This document shows positions 8,255 to 18,004 of a DNA stretch of 64,000 nucleotides, one piece after another. This stretch comes from Pseudomonas sp. PDM18. Lineage in GTDB: Bacteria > Pseudomonadota > Gammaproteobacteria > Pseudomonadales > Pseudomonadaceae. The notes under the pieces were generated by a model. That model had not been told where the DNA came from, did no database searches, and saw only the letters and a list, made by a program, of their open reading frames with translations. The position numbers and the translations under genes were made by a program. Where the stretch lies: contig NZ_JACVBX010000002.1 in NCBI RefSeq assembly GCF_014852585.1, forward strand, positions 620,001-684,000, in the 5' to 3' direction. Each line of letters begins with the position of its first letter. The stretch's first letter is position 1.

Positions 8255-10714
8255 ATGCAAGGTCTGGGTGCCACTCTTCCGCACGCCAATGGGCGCTGGG
8301 CTTGCCTGCCGGCCCTGCCGTCAGGGCACGTTCCCCGGCAACAGTTGCAGGCGCGTTTACGTGGCAGCCGCCAGCGTCTGTGCCTGCTCTGCGCACCGGC
8401 CGGCTACGGCAAGAGCGTTCTGCTCGGCGAGAGCCTGGCGCAGCTTGCAGCGGGTGAGCAGGTGGTCTGGCTGAGCCTGGGCGGACAGGTCGAATCGCTG
8501 CAGGCGTTGTCCGCGCGTATCGCCCTGGAGCTCGATCTGAACCTGCCTCAGGGCGCCGGGCCGGCCACTTTGCTGAGGTATTTCGCCACCCATCCGGCAC
8601 CGCTCAAGCTGGTGCTGGACGATCTGCCCGGTGAGCTGTCGATAGAATTGAACAACTGGTTCGACCACCTGCTGGCGTTGCCCAGCAGCCACCTGCAGTT
8701 GTGGGTCAGCAGCCGCCAGCGGCCGAACTGGAACCTGCCGCGGCTGATGCTGCGCAATGAGTTGCTGGAGCTGGATGCCGCCGAATTGGCGATGACCCGC
8801 GCAGAGTTCGAGCGCTTGCTCGAGGTTTCTTCCAGCCCCTTGCCGGCGCCCGCGCGCGAGCACCTCTGGCAGCGTGCCGAAGGTTGGTGGGCGGGTATCC
8901 GACTGCTGCTCAGCGGCGGCGCGGACAGCGATCCCGGCAAAGGCCTCGGGCTGATCCGGGACTACCTGGAGCATGAACTGCTGGCCCGCCTGGGCGATGC
9001 CGAACGCAATATTCTCTACGGGCTGACCCACCTGCCGAGGTTCTCCACCGATCTCTGCGCGCAATTGTGGGAGGAGCACGGCGGCCGCCAGGTGTTGCGG
9101 CGGCTGCTGCAATGCCAGGCCTTCATCTTCCCGCTGGAGGCGCGCGGCGCCTGGTTCCGCGTGCTGCCGGTGGTGGCCGAAGCGCTGCAGGAGCGGGTCG
9201 AGGCGGCCGAGCTGTCGCGTTTGCGCCTGCACTCGTGCCGGATGCTGAGCATCGCCGGTCACCTGAACGAAGCCATCGAGCAGGCGCTGCAAGCCGAGCA
9301 GCCGGAAGTGGCCGCCAATTACATGCAGAAGCTGCTGCCGAGCTGGCAGTTGGCCGAGCACAACCTGCACCGCCTGCTGGAGTGGCGCGAGCAGTTGCCC
9401 GGCTATCTGCTCGAAAGCACCCCGCGGCTGATCTATCTGTGCTCCCTGGCCTTGTACGGCAGCGGGCGCCTGAGCGAGGCCGATCAGTGCCTGGCGAAAC
9501 TGGAACGCTTCCTGCCTTGCGCCGACCCGCAACTGGACGTGCGACTGCGTGCCAACTGGCAGGCGCTGCGGGGGCTCGGCCTGGCCTCACGGGGGCAGGC
9601 CGAGGAGGCGTGCCAGGCCTGTCAGGAAGCCTTGCGCCATCTGCCGTCGGGAGACTGGATCTCCATCGTCGTGTGTTATTCGACACTGGCCCGGCTGGCC
9701 ATGGCCGGCGGCCGACTCGCCGAGGCCCGCGAGCTGCTGGACGAAGCCGTGGAACTGGCGCGCCGCGAGGGCTGCCTGGACAGCGAAGTACTGATCAACA
9801 CCGATCGCCTGCGCCTGCTGATACTGCTCGATGAAGTCTCGATCGCCGAGGCGTTGCTGGCGGAAACCCTGGAGTGGCGAACGTCGGCGCATATCCCGCG
9901 CGATCCGCTGCTGGCTCGCCTGTTGTTCCTGCAGGGCGAACTGCACCTGCTCCGTGGCCGCGTCGGGGCGGCGGAGGATTCATTGCGCGCGGGGCTGGCT
10001 CACGCGCAGCACAGTTCGGCGCCGTACATCCAGTTCGGCCACCTGCTGCTGGCGGAAGCGGCCAGCCGCACCGGCCAGCATGAGCAGGCGCTGCTGCATC
10101 TGCATGAGACCGAGCGGCGCATGCATTGCGGCCGTATCGACAGCCAGTGCTACGGCGGATCGGTGCTGCTGCACTCGCTGCGCGTGCTCGCCCGCCGTGG
10201 CGAGTGGCGCACGCTGCTGCGCCGCGCCGGCAGTGCCGAGGCATGCCAGCCGTCGCTGCTGCATCCCAGCCTGCCGCAGGAAATAGAGCTGATCGTGGCG
10301 CAAGCGGAAATCGCCCTGGGCCTGCCGCAACAGGCGCGCCTGCGCCTGAATGCCCTGGCCGGGGACTGTGCCAGCCGTCGCTTGCGCCTGCTTGAGCGCG
10401 AGGCGCGGGCGCTGCTCAGGCAGTTGCCCGAGGTTGCCGAGAAGACTGTCGCCGCATCGTTCGATAGCCCCCTCAAGGCCAGCCCGGACGTGGCGGAAGA
10501 GGCGAGCTTCTGCGCCCGCCTGGAAGACCTGACCCCGCGTGAGTCCGCGGTGCTGACGCTGCTGGCGCGCGGCATGTCGAACCAGGAGATCGCCGACAGC
10601 CTGTTCCTCTCGGTGAACACCGTGAAGTACCACGCCAAGAACATCAACGCCAAGCTGGGCAGCACCCGGCGCACCCAGGCGATTGTCTTCGCCAAGGCGA
10701 TGGGGCTGATCTGA
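8255..10714 (+). CDS. MalT-like LuxR family transcriptional regulator
   Basis: Large ATP-dependent LuxR regulator (LAL/MalT type) of 819 aa. It has an N-terminal P-loop CAPAGYGKS (Lys53), a STAND-type NTPase region, a long helical TPR-like middle rich in Leu/Ala/Arg, and a C-terminal LuxR helix-turn-helix (about 757-819) with the signature LTPRESAVLTLLARGMSNQEIADSLFLS. ATG 8255 is chosen because GAGG lies 6 bp upstream. Family members bind an inducer and ATP, multimerise and activate catabolic operons, so it is the obvious candidate activator of the surrounding acyl-CoA genes. Confidence 0.9.
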   Translation: MQGLGATLPHANGRWACLPALPSGHVPRQQLQARLRGSRQRLCLLCAPAGYGKSVLLGESLAQLAAGEQVVWLSLGGQVESLQALSARIALELDLNLPQGAGPATLLRYFATHPAPLKLVLDDLPGELSIELNNWFDHLLALPSSHLQLWVSSRQRPNWNLPRLMLRNELLELDAAELAMTRAEFERLLEVSSSPLPAPAREHLWQRAEGWWAGIRLLLSGGADSDPGKGLGLIRDYLEHELLARLGDAERNILYGLTHLPRFSTDLCAQLWEEHGGRQVLRRLLQCQAFIFPLEARGAWFRVLPVVAEALQERVEAAELSRLRLHSCRMLSIAGHLNEAIEQALQAEQPEVAANYMQKLLPSWQLAEHNLHRLLEWREQLPGYLLESTPRLIYLCSLALYGSGRLSEADQCLAKLERFLPCADPQLDVRLRANWQALRGLGLASRGQAEEACQACQEALRHLPSGDWISIVVCYSTLARLAMAGGRLAEARELLDEAVELARREGCLDSEVLINTDRLRLLILLDEVSIAEALLAETLEWRTSAHIPRDPLLARLLFLQGELHLLRGRVGAAEDSLRAGLAHAQHSSAPYIQFGHLLLAEAASRTGQHEQALLHLHETERRMHCGRIDSQCYGGSVLLHSLRVLARRGEWRTLLRRAGSAEACQPSLLHPSLPQEIELIVAQAEIALGLPQQARLRLNALAGDCASRRLRLLEREARALLRQLPEVAEKTVAASFDSPLKASPDVAEEASFCARLEDLTPRESAVLTLLARGMSNQEIADSLFLSVNTVKYHAKNINAKLGSTRRTQAIVFAKAMGLI

Positions 10715-10887
10715 GGCGCGGGTGCAGCGACCCTCCTTACCACCTGAGGCGGGTGGGGCCCTCCTGCAAAAAAGGTTCAAAGATGGCGAAAACCCGCTGC
10801 GGGGCCAGCCATCTACCTTTCGCTCCCCCAGGACGGACCACGGATGGCTGCGCCATGCCCGATGACATCAGAACAATAGGAGCCGTT

Positions 10888-12228
10888 GTGACCAGCGCCA
10901 TTGACTCTTCGCCCCACGCCGCCATTCGCGCCATTCTCGATAAGCAACGCGCCGCCAGTCGCGCCGCCGGCGCCTGGAGCGCCGAACAGCGCATCGAACT
11001 GCTGGATCGAGCGATCGACCTGCTGGTCCGCAACGAACAGGCGATCATCGATGCGCTGACCGCCGATTTCGGCCAGCGCAGCCCGATGTTCTCGCGCTTC
11101 AGCGAAGTGTTGGGGCCGCTGGCGACACTGAAACAGACCCGTGACGAACTGGCCGAGTGGATGCAGCCGCAACCGCGCAAGGTGCCCCGCGGCGAGGCTT
11201 GGGTGCAGTACCAGGCGCTGGGCGTGGTCGGCATCGTCACCGCCTGGAACGTGCCTGGGAACATGTTCTTCAACGGCCTAGCCGGCGCCCTGGCGGCGGG
11301 CAACCGGGTCATGCTCAAGCCCTCGGAATACACCCCGCAGACCTCCGAGTTGTTCGCCCGGCTGATCGCCGAGGCTTACGCCCAGGACGAAGTCGCCGTC
11401 ATCACCGGTGGCGCCGAGGTTGGCCAGGCCTTCTGCAGCCAGCCGTTCGACCACCTGCTGTTCACCGGCGCCAGCAGCATCGGCAAGCACGTGCTGCGCG
11501 CCGCCGCCGAGAATCTGGTGCCGGTGACCCTGGAGCTGGGTGGCAAGTCGCCGACGGTGATTTCCCGCTCCGCCGATTTCAAGAAAGCGGTGGCCAAGAT
11601 CGTCGTCGGCAAGGTGCTCAATGCCGGGCAACTGTGTGTGGCCCCCGACTACGTGTTCGTCCCGGAGGAATCGCTGGATGCCTTCGTCGCGGTGGCCAAG
11701 GCGACCATCGCCGGCTTCCTGCCGAAGCTTGCGGACAACCCCGAGTACACCGCGATCATCAATGCGCGCCACTACCAGCGGCTGCAAGGCTACCTCGACG
11801 AAGCCCGCGCCGCCGGCGTCGAGCTGGTCGAACTGAACCCGGCCGCCGAAGTGCTCGATGCCGCGTTGCGCAAGATCGCGCCGACCCTGTTGCTGAACCC
11901 CGGCGACGAGTTGCGGATCATGCAGGACGAGATCTTCGGTCCGCTGCTGCCGATCAAGCCCTACCAATCCCTCGACGAGGTGGTCGCCTACATCAACGCG
12001 CGGCCGCGCCCGCTGGCCCTCTACTACTTCGGCCAGGACGCCGGCGAAGAGGCGCTGCTGCTCAACGCCACCTGCTCCGGCGGCGTGACCCTCAACGAGG
12101 TGATGCAGCACGCCGCGATGGAAAGCCTGCCGTTCGGTGGCGTCGGCGCCAGTGGCATGGGTGCCTACCACGGCATCGACGGCTTCCGCACCTTCAGCCA
12201 CGCCAAGGCCGTGCTGCGCGCGGGCTGA
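10888..12228 (+). CDS. Aldehyde dehydrogenase (coniferyl-aldehyde-dehydrogenase-like)
   Basis: NAD(P)-dependent aldehyde dehydrogenase of 446 aa oxidising an aldehyde to the acid. GTG 10888 is preferred because ATAGGAG lies immediately upstream; an in-frame ATG at 10855 is possible but lacks a ribosome site. WNVPGN (cofactor pocket), FTGASSIGKHV, LELGGKSP (general base Glu) and GQLC (nucleophile Cys250) are all present. Sequence and short length resemble coniferyl aldehyde dehydrogenases, but the substrate is unproven. With the downstream alcohol dehydrogenase it would convert an alcohol to the acid used by the acyl-CoA synthetase at 1612. Confidence 0.88.
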   Translation: MTSAIDSSPHAAIRAILDKQRAASRAAGAWSAEQRIELLDRAIDLLVRNEQAIIDALTADFGQRSPMFSRFSEVLGPLATLKQTRDELAEWMQPQPRKVPRGEAWVQYQALGVVGIVTAWNVPGNMFFNGLAGALAAGNRVMLKPSEYTPQTSELFARLIAEAYAQDEVAVITGGAEVGQAFCSQPFDHLLFTGASSIGKHVLRAAAENLVPVTLELGGKSPTVISRSADFKKAVAKIVVGKVLNAGQLCVAPDYVFVPEESLDAFVAVAKATIAGFLPKLADNPEYTAIINARHYQRLQGYLDEARAAGVELVELNPAAEVLDAALRKIAPTLLLNPGDELRIMQDEIFGPLLPIKPYQSLDEVVAYINARPRPLALYYFGQDAGEEALLLNATCSGGVTLNEVMQHAAMESLPFGGVGASGMGAYHGIDGFRTFSHAKAVLRAG

Positions 12229-12305
12229 GGTTCGCCCTGCGTATCTCCACGAGCGCGGTGGCGGTGGTCCGCCGCGCCTTCCTGTCCTGTTGCGAGAGAA
12301 AACTC

Positions 12306-13391
12306 ATGAAAGCTGCGGTATTCCATCAAGTCGGCGCCCCCCTGAGCATCGAGGAAGTCGGCATCAGCAAGCCCGGCCCGCGTGAAGTGCTGATCCGCAC
12401 CCATGCCGTGGGCGTCTGCCATTCCGACCTGCACGTCATCGAAGGGGCCTTCCCGTATCCCGGCCCGATGGTGCTGGGCCATGAGGCGGCGGGGGTGGTC
12501 GAGCAGGTGGGTTCGGAAGTGCGCACGGTGAAGCCCGGCGACCACGTGGTCACCTGCCTGACCGTCTACTGCGGCCACTGCCCGCACTGCGTCACCGGAC
12601 ACATGGCGCTGTGCGTGTCGCCGGAAACCCGTCGCGGCAAGGGCGAAGAGCCGCGCATGACCTATGCGCACAAGCCGATGCCGCAGTTCGTCAATCTTTC
12701 CGGCTTCGCCGAGCAGATGCTGGTGCACGAGCACGCCTGCGTCGCCATCCGCCGCGACATGCCGCTGGACCGCGCGGCATTGCTGGGCTGCGCCGTCACC
12801 ACCGGCACCGGCGCGGTGTTCAACACCGCCAAGGTGCGCCCGGGTGAAACCGTGGCGGTGCTCGGCTGCGGCGGCATCGGCCTGGCGGCGATCAACGGTG
12901 CGGCGCTGGCCGGGGCAGGGCGGATCATCGCGGTCGACATGCTCGATTCGAAGTTGGAACTGGCCCGCCAGTTTGGCGCCACCGACGTGGTCAATGCCTC
13001 GGGCGGCGACGCAGTGAAGCAAGTCATCGAACTGACCCGTGGCGGCGTCGACCACTCCTTCGAGTGCATCGGGCTCAAGCAGACCGCCGAACAGGCCTTC
13101 GCCATGCTCGCGCGCGGTGGCTCGGCAACAGTGATCGGCATGATCAAGCCGGGCCTGAAGATAGAGGTCGACCCCTTCCAACTGCTCAACGAGCGCCGCC
13201 TGCAAGGCTCGCTGATGGGCTCCAACCGCTTCCCGGTGGACCTGCCGCGGCTGGTGGATTTCTACCTGCAGGGGCGCCTCAAACTCGACGAAATGATCTC
13301 CCAGCGCATCCGCCTGGAGCAGATCAACGAGGCCTTCGACGAACTGCGCCGCGGCGAGCTGGCGCGTTCGGTGATCGTTTTCGACCAGTGA
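12306..13391 (+). CDS. Zinc-dependent alcohol dehydrogenase (class III-like MDR)
   Basis: Medium-chain dehydrogenase of 361 aa. Catalytic zinc ligands are seen at Cys38 (GVCHSD) and His59-Glu60 (GHEAAG); the structural zinc site is CGHCPHC plus a later Cys. The Rossmann loop is VLGCGGIGLAAI, followed by an acidic residue (AVD), which favours NAD. The start at ATG 12306 gives a standard N-terminus (MKAAVFHQVGAP) with GAGAGAAA upstream. It lies 77 bp after the aldehyde dehydrogenase, making a likely alcohol-to-aldehyde-to-acid pair. Confidence 0.9.
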   Translation: MKAAVFHQVGAPLSIEEVGISKPGPREVLIRTHAVGVCHSDLHVIEGAFPYPGPMVLGHEAAGVVEQVGSEVRTVKPGDHVVTCLTVYCGHCPHCVTGHMALCVSPETRRGKGEEPRMTYAHKPMPQFVNLSGFAEQMLVHEHACVAIRRDMPLDRAALLGCAVTTGTGAVFNTAKVRPGETVAVLGCGGIGLAAINGAALAGAGRIIAVDMLDSKLELARQFGATDVVNASGGDAVKQVIELTRGGVDHSFECIGLKQTAEQAFAMLARGGSATVIGMIKPGLKIEVDPFQLLNERRLQGSLMGSNRFPVDLPRLVDFYLQGRLKLDEMISQRIRLEQINEAFDELRRGELARSVIVFDQ

Positions 13392-13397
13392 GCCATC

Positions 13398-13424
13398 GCC
13401 CTCGCGGCCCGGTGCCGCGAGGGC
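13398..13424 (+). terminator. Perfect 11-bp hairpin after alcohol dehydrogenase
   Basis: GCCCTCGCGGC and GCCGCGAGGGC form a perfect stem around CCGGT, seven bases after the stop. There is no T-run, so termination may be partial before the acyl-CoA dehydrogenase genes. Confidence 0.5.
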
Positions 13425-13476
13425 TGCCCAGCCGATACCCGGCCTCGCCGCCGACGGATACCCAAGGAACTACCCG

Positions 13477-14673
13477 ATGGACATACATTTCACGCCCGAG
13501 GAAATCGTCTTCCGCGAGGAGGTTCGGGCCTTCCTGCGCAGCGAGCTGCCGGCCGAGATATCCACGCGCATCCTCCAGGGCAAGCGCCTGAGCAAGGAGC
13601 ACCAGGTGGCCTGGATGCGCACCCTGAACCAGCGCGGCTGGCTGGCCCCGGGCTGGCCGGTGGAATATGGCGGCACCGGCTGGAGCCTGGTGCAGAAGCA
13701 CATCTTCGAGGAGGAGTGCTTTGTCGCCGGGGCGCCGAAAGTGGTGTCCTTTGGCGCCAAGATGGTCGCGCCGGTATTGATCAAGTTCGGTACGCCGGAG
13801 CAGAAGGCGCGCTTCCTGCCGCGCATCCTCGACAGCAGCGAATGGTGGTGCCAGGGCTACTCCGAGCCGGGCGCCGGCTCCGACCTGGCTTCGCTGAAGA
13901 CCCGCGCCGTGCGGGATGGCGAGCACTACGTGGTGAATGGCCAGAAGATCTGGACCACCCTGGCGCACTACGCCGACTGGATGTTCTGCCTGGTCCGCAC
14001 CGACCCGGAAGCGCAGCAGCAACGCGGTATCTCGTTCCTGCTGATCGACATGAAAACCCCCGGCATCACCATTCGCCCGATCATCACCCTGGATGGCGAG
14101 CACGAAGTCAACGAGGTGTTCTTCGACAACGTGCGGGTGCCGCTGCAGAACCTGGTCGGCCGCGAGAACGAAGGTTGGACCTGCGCCAAGTACCTGCTCA
14201 CCCACGAGCGCACCACCATCGCCGCCATCGGCATGACCAAAATCATGCTGCAACGCCTGAAGCGGGTGGCCGCCCGTGAACTGCGCAATGGCCGCCCGTT
14301 GCTCGAGGACCCGCTGTTCCGCGCGCAGATCGCCGACGTCGAGATGCAGGCGATGGCCACCGAGATGAGCAATCTGCGCACCCTGGCTGCCGCCCGCGAT
14401 GGCGGTGCGCCCGGCGCCGAGAGTTCGATCCTGAAGATCAAGAGCACCGAGCTGCGCCAGCAGATCGCCTACCTGATCAGCAAGGCGGTGGGCGCCTATG
14501 CCTTGCCCTTCCTCGACGAGGAAATCGGTTACGGCGATGGCCAGGCATTGCTGCACAACGCCGACAGCAGTGCCGCCACCTACCAGTACCTGGATACCCG
14601 CAAGGCCTCGATCTACGGCGGCGCCAACGAAATCCAGAAGAACATCATCGCCAAGATGATCCTCGAGCTGTAA
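13477..14673 (+). CDS. Acyl-CoA dehydrogenase family protein (large subunit-like)
   Basis: FAD-dependent acyl-CoA dehydrogenase fold, 398 aa. It has an N-terminal helical domain, GYSEPGAGSDLASL (FAD/substrate loop, about 128-140), the WTTLAHYADWMF strand, and a C-terminal segment YGGANEIQKNIIAKMIL typical of the family. AAGGAA precedes ATG 13477. It is followed after 12 bp by a second, shorter and divergent acyl-CoA dehydrogenase, the arrangement seen for heteromeric enzymes such as those of steroid side-chain degradation. The pair would introduce the double bond hydrated by the crotonase at the window start. Confidence 0.9.
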   Translation: MDIHFTPEEIVFREEVRAFLRSELPAEISTRILQGKRLSKEHQVAWMRTLNQRGWLAPGWPVEYGGTGWSLVQKHIFEEECFVAGAPKVVSFGAKMVAPVLIKFGTPEQKARFLPRILDSSEWWCQGYSEPGAGSDLASLKTRAVRDGEHYVVNGQKIWTTLAHYADWMFCLVRTDPEAQQQRGISFLLIDMKTPGITIRPIITLDGEHEVNEVFFDNVRVPLQNLVGRENEGWTCAKYLLTHERTTIAAIGMTKIMLQRLKRVAARELRNGRPLLEDPLFRAQIADVEMQAMATEMSNLRTLAAARDGGAPGAESSILKIKSTELRQQIAYLISKAVGAYALPFLDEEIGYGDGQALLHNADSSAATYQYLDTRKASIYGGANEIQKNIIAKMILEL

Positions 14674-14685
14674 GGGGCCCCGAAC

Positions 14686-15828
14686 ATGGACTTCAAACTC
14701 ACAGAAGAGCAGCAGATGCTGCAGGACACCGCGGCCCGCCTGGTTCGCGACACCTATAGCTTCGAGCAGCGCGAGACTTTCCTGCGCAGCCCATTGGGCT
14801 TCAGCGCCGATGCCTGGCAGCAACTGGGTGCGCTCGGCCTGACCGCCGCGCCCTTCGCCGAGGCATATGGCGGTTTCGCCGGGAGCGGGGTGGACATCCT
14901 GCTGATCGCCAAGGAACTGGGCCGTGGCCTGTGTCTGGAACCCTTCCTGCATTCGGTGGTGTTCGGCGGCGGCCTGCTGGCCCAACTGGGCAGCGCGGCG
15001 CAACGCGAAGCGTTGCTGCCGCGAGTGGCCGACGCCAGCCTGCAACTTGCGGTGGCCCTGGAGGAGCCGCAAAGCCATTACCAGTTGCATGACTTGCGCA
15101 CCCGCGCGCAGAAGGTCGACGGCGGCTGGCGCCTGAACGGCCACAAGGCCGCGGTGTTCGGTGGGCATAGCGCCGGGCTGATCCTGGTTTCCGCCCGTAC
15201 GGGCGGCGCCGAACGCGACGCGGCGGGCGTCAGCCTGTTTCTGCTCGACCCGCAGAGTACCGGCGTGCGCCGACGCGAGTACCCGACCACGGACGGGCGC
15301 AAGGCCTGCGACCTGTACCTGGAGGACGTGTTCGTCGCCAATACGACCTTGCTGGGCGGAGAGGGCAAGGTTTTGCCGGCGCTGTACTACCAACAGGGGC
15401 GGGCCATCGCGGCGCAGTGCGGCGAAGCGTTGGGCAGCATGGAGGCGGCCTGCCAATTGACCCTCGACTACCTGAAGGTGCGCCAGCAGTTCGGTCAGCC
15501 GATCGGCAAGTTCCAGGCCCTGCAGCACCGCATGGTCGACATGCGCATCGAGTTGGAACAGGCCACTTCCATGGCGTTGCTGGCGGCATGCGTGGCCGAT
15601 GAGGCGGACAGCGACGACCGCAGCCGGACCCTGGCCGCCGCCAAGTACATCATTAGTCGCGCCGGGCGCTTCATCGCCGACCAGGGTATCCAGTTGCACG
15701 GCGGTATCGGCCTGACCTGGGAGTATGCGTTCTCCCACCACGCCAAACATCTGCTGATGATCGCCCGCCAGTTCGGTGACGACGATTATCACTTACAGGC
15801 CTACAGCACGCTGATGCAGGACGCCTGA
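14686..15828 (+). CDS. Acyl-CoA dehydrogenase family protein (partner subunit)
   Basis: Second acyl-CoA dehydrogenase, 380 aa, 12 bp after the first. It keeps the fold landmarks (EAYGGFAGSGVDILLIAKELGRG, QLHGGIGLTWEY near 330) but its middle region is degenerate: the usual GSD-type FAD loop is replaced by EEPQSHYQLHDL. That pattern is common in the non-catalytic or half-site partner of heterotetrameric dehydrogenases. The assignment as a partner rather than an independent enzyme is inferred from adjacency and degeneracy. Confidence 0.86.
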   Translation: MDFKLTEEQQMLQDTAARLVRDTYSFEQRETFLRSPLGFSADAWQQLGALGLTAAPFAEAYGGFAGSGVDILLIAKELGRGLCLEPFLHSVVFGGGLLAQLGSAAQREALLPRVADASLQLAVALEEPQSHYQLHDLRTRAQKVDGGWRLNGHKAAVFGGHSAGLILVSARTGGAERDAAGVSLFLLDPQSTGVRRREYPTTDGRKACDLYLEDVFVANTTLLGGEGKVLPALYYQQGRAIAAQCGEALGSMEAACQLTLDYLKVRQQFGQPIGKFQALQHRMVDMRIELEQATSMALLAACVADEADSDDRSRTLAAAKYIISRAGRFIADQGIQLHGGIGLTWEYAFSHHAKHLLMIARQFGDDDYHLQAYSTLMQDA

Positions 15829-15882
15829 GGCAACGTTGCACATATCGCTCGACACACAACAAGACCAAACCGGAGAGCTGTC

Positions 15883-17463
15883 ATGAACCTTCTGCGTAAG
15901 CTGCTGCCAGGCGTGGCCCTGGCGACGACCCTGCTGGGCGCGTCGCTGGCGGCGATGGCTGCCGACAAGCCGAATATCCTGGTGATCTTCGGTGACGATA
16001 TCGGCTACTTCAATCTCAGTGCCTACAACCAGGGCATGATGGGCTACGAGACGCCCAGCATCGACCGGATCGCCAAGGAGGGCGCGCTGTTCACCCATGC
16101 CTACGGCGAGCAGTCCTGCACCGCCGGCCGCGCCGCTTTCGCCCTGGGCGAGCATCCGTTCCGCACCGGCCTGCTGACCATCGGCATGCCTGGCTCCGAG
16201 CACGGCATTCCCGACTGGGCGCCGACCATCGGCGATGTGATGAAGCAGCAGGGCTACGCCACCGGGCAGTTCGGCAAGAACCACCTGGGCGACCGTGACA
16301 ACCACCTGCCGACAAAACATGGCTTCGACGAATTCTTCGGCAACCTCTATCACATGAACGCCGAGGAGGAGCCCGAGACCTACTACTACCCCAAGGACCC
16401 GGAGTTCCGTAAGAAGTACGGCCCGCGCGGGGTGATCCACTCCTACGCCGACGGCAAGATCGAGGACACCGGCCCGCTGACCCGCAAGCGCATGGAAACC
16501 ATCGATGATGAACTGGTGCAGGCCACCGAGAACTTCATCGACAAGGCGCACAAGGCCGACAAACCCTTCTTCGTCTGGTTCAACTCCACGCGCATGCACG
16601 TCTGGACCCATTTGAAGAAGGAATCCGAAGGCAAGACCGGCATCGGCCTGTACCCCGACGGCATGGTCGAGCACGACGGGCAGATCGGCGAGCTGCTGAA
16701 GAAACTCGACGACCTCGGCATCGCCGACAACACCATCGTCATCTACACCACCGACAACGGCGCCGAGAAAGTCAGTTGGCCGGACGGTGGCACCACGCCG
16801 TTCTACGGCGAGAAGGGCACCACCTACGAGGGCGGCCACCGTGTGCCGTTGCTGGTGAAATGGCCGGGAGTGATCAAGCCGGGCAGCCGCTTAAACAACA
16901 TGATCGCCCACAACGACTGGATGCCGACCCTGGCCGCCGCGGCCGGCGACCCCAATCTGGTGGCGGAGATGGCCAAGGGCTCCAGCCTCAATGGCAAGCC
17001 ATTCAAGGTGCACCTGGACGGCTACAACTTCCTGCCGTTCTTCAAGGGCGAGGCGAAGGACAGCCCGCGTGAGGAGTACTTCTACTTCGGCATGGGCGGC
17101 GAGTTGAACGCCATCCGCTGGAAGGACTGGAAGGTCAGCTTCGCCAGCGTCGACGGCGATATCGGCTCGGGCACGCGCAAGGTGACCAACTTCCCGCGCA
17201 TCACCAACCTCAAAGCCGACCCCTTCGAGACCGCCAACAACGACTCGCAGATGGCCATGCGCTGGCGCGCCGACCAGCTCTGGCTGTTCGTGCCGATCCG
17301 GGCGGAGATCCAGAAGTTCATGGCGACCATCCCTCAGTACCCGTTCCAGGAAGGGGAGAATCTCAACCCGGCGAACATCAACTACCAGAGCCTGGCGGCC
17401 AAGCAGGCGATGATGCGCCTGCAAAATCTGACCGCGCCGCCGGCACCGCCGGCCGCCCAGTAA
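15883..17463 (+). CDS. Exported type I sulfatase (arylsulfatase family)
   Basis: Sulfate-ester hydrolase of 526 aa with a Sec signal peptide (residues about 1-26, ending AAMA), so periplasmic. Metal ligands appear in IFGDDIGY near the N-terminus and YTTDNGAE (about 288). The formylglycine motif is Cys79 in SCTAGRAAF, a C-x-A-x-R form rather than C-x-P-x-R; formylglycine-generating enzymes accept this variant in some sulfatase subfamilies. No maturase gene is seen in the window. Its place at the end of the catabolic cluster suggests it desulfates the substrate before import, and it may also supply sulfate. Confidence 0.88.
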   Translation: MNLLRKLLPGVALATTLLGASLAAMAADKPNILVIFGDDIGYFNLSAYNQGMMGYETPSIDRIAKEGALFTHAYGEQSCTAGRAAFALGEHPFRTGLLTIGMPGSEHGIPDWAPTIGDVMKQQGYATGQFGKNHLGDRDNHLPTKHGFDEFFGNLYHMNAEEEPETYYYPKDPEFRKKYGPRGVIHSYADGKIEDTGPLTRKRMETIDDELVQATENFIDKAHKADKPFFVWFNSTRMHVWTHLKKESEGKTGIGLYPDGMVEHDGQIGELLKKLDDLGIADNTIVIYTTDNGAEKVSWPDGGTTPFYGEKGTTYEGGHRVPLLVKWPGVIKPGSRLNNMIAHNDWMPTLAAAAGDPNLVAEMAKGSSLNGKPFKVHLDGYNFLPFFKGEAKDSPREEYFYFGMGGELNAIRWKDWKVSFASVDGDIGSGTRKVTNFPRITNLKADPFETANNDSQMAMRWRADQLWLFVPIRAEIQKFMATIPQYPFQEGENLNPANINYQSLAAKQAMMRLQNLTAPPAPPAAQ

Positions 17464-17513
17464 ACCCGCCAGCGCCTTTCCTTGGTCCGGGCCGCACGTG
17501 GCCCGTTTCCCCG

Positions 17514-17897
17514 ATGAATATCCTCGTCGCAGTCGAGCGCGTGGTCGATTTCAACGTCAAGGTTCGCGTCAAGGCGGACGACAGCGGCGTCGACCTCGCC
17601 AACGTGAAGATGGCCCTCAATCCGTTCTGTGCAATCGCCGTGGAAGAAGCGGTGCGCCTGAAAGAGTAGGGCGTCGCCAGCGAAGTGGTGGTGGTTTCGG
17701 TCGGCCCGAATACCGCTCAGGAGCAACATATAGCGGTGGGCATCTCCGGCGCCATCCAGCACCTGGCGGGCATGAAAGACTCCAAGGTCATCGTGGCCAT
17801 CAACAAGGACGAAGAGGCGCCGATCTTCCAGGTGGCCAACTACGGCCTGGTGGGCGATCTGTTCGAGCTCGTGCCGGAGCTGGAAAAGGCCATCTGA
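17514..17897 (+). pseudogene. Collapsed etfB-etfA electron-transfer flavoprotein remnant
   Basis: The frame opens with the N-terminus of ETF beta ([20 protein letters not shown], then [24 protein letters not shown]). A TAG at 17667 stands where the family has Lys, and the same frame continues [19 protein letters not shown]. It then switches abruptly near 17730 to the C-terminus of ETF alpha ([36 protein letters not shown]). Roughly the last three quarters of EtfB and most of EtfA, including the FAD site start, are gone. It reads as a duplicate etfBA operon reduced by one internal deletion plus a nonsense change. It lies next to acyl-CoA dehydrogenase genes, whose electrons ETF would accept. 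Confidence 0.85.
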
Positions 17898-18004
17898 GCC
17901 CAATAGCCCGCGGATACCGTTTTACGCAGGAGCAGATGAGCGGCTGGCACGTTCAAGCGCAAGCCGAGCGTGCCGGTGCTGCTCCTGTCTTTTTGAAGGG
18001 TTGC

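Noticed and set aside
10715-10887. Extended N-terminus for the aldehyde dehydrogenase from 10753
   Set aside because: The extra residues (CKKGSKMAKTRCGAS) resemble no aldehyde dehydrogenase, and the best ribosome site is just before GTG 10888.
17930-17975. TGGCAC at 17944 as a sigma-54 promoter
   Set aside because: No GC at the -12 position with correct spacing, and no suitable gene start follows.
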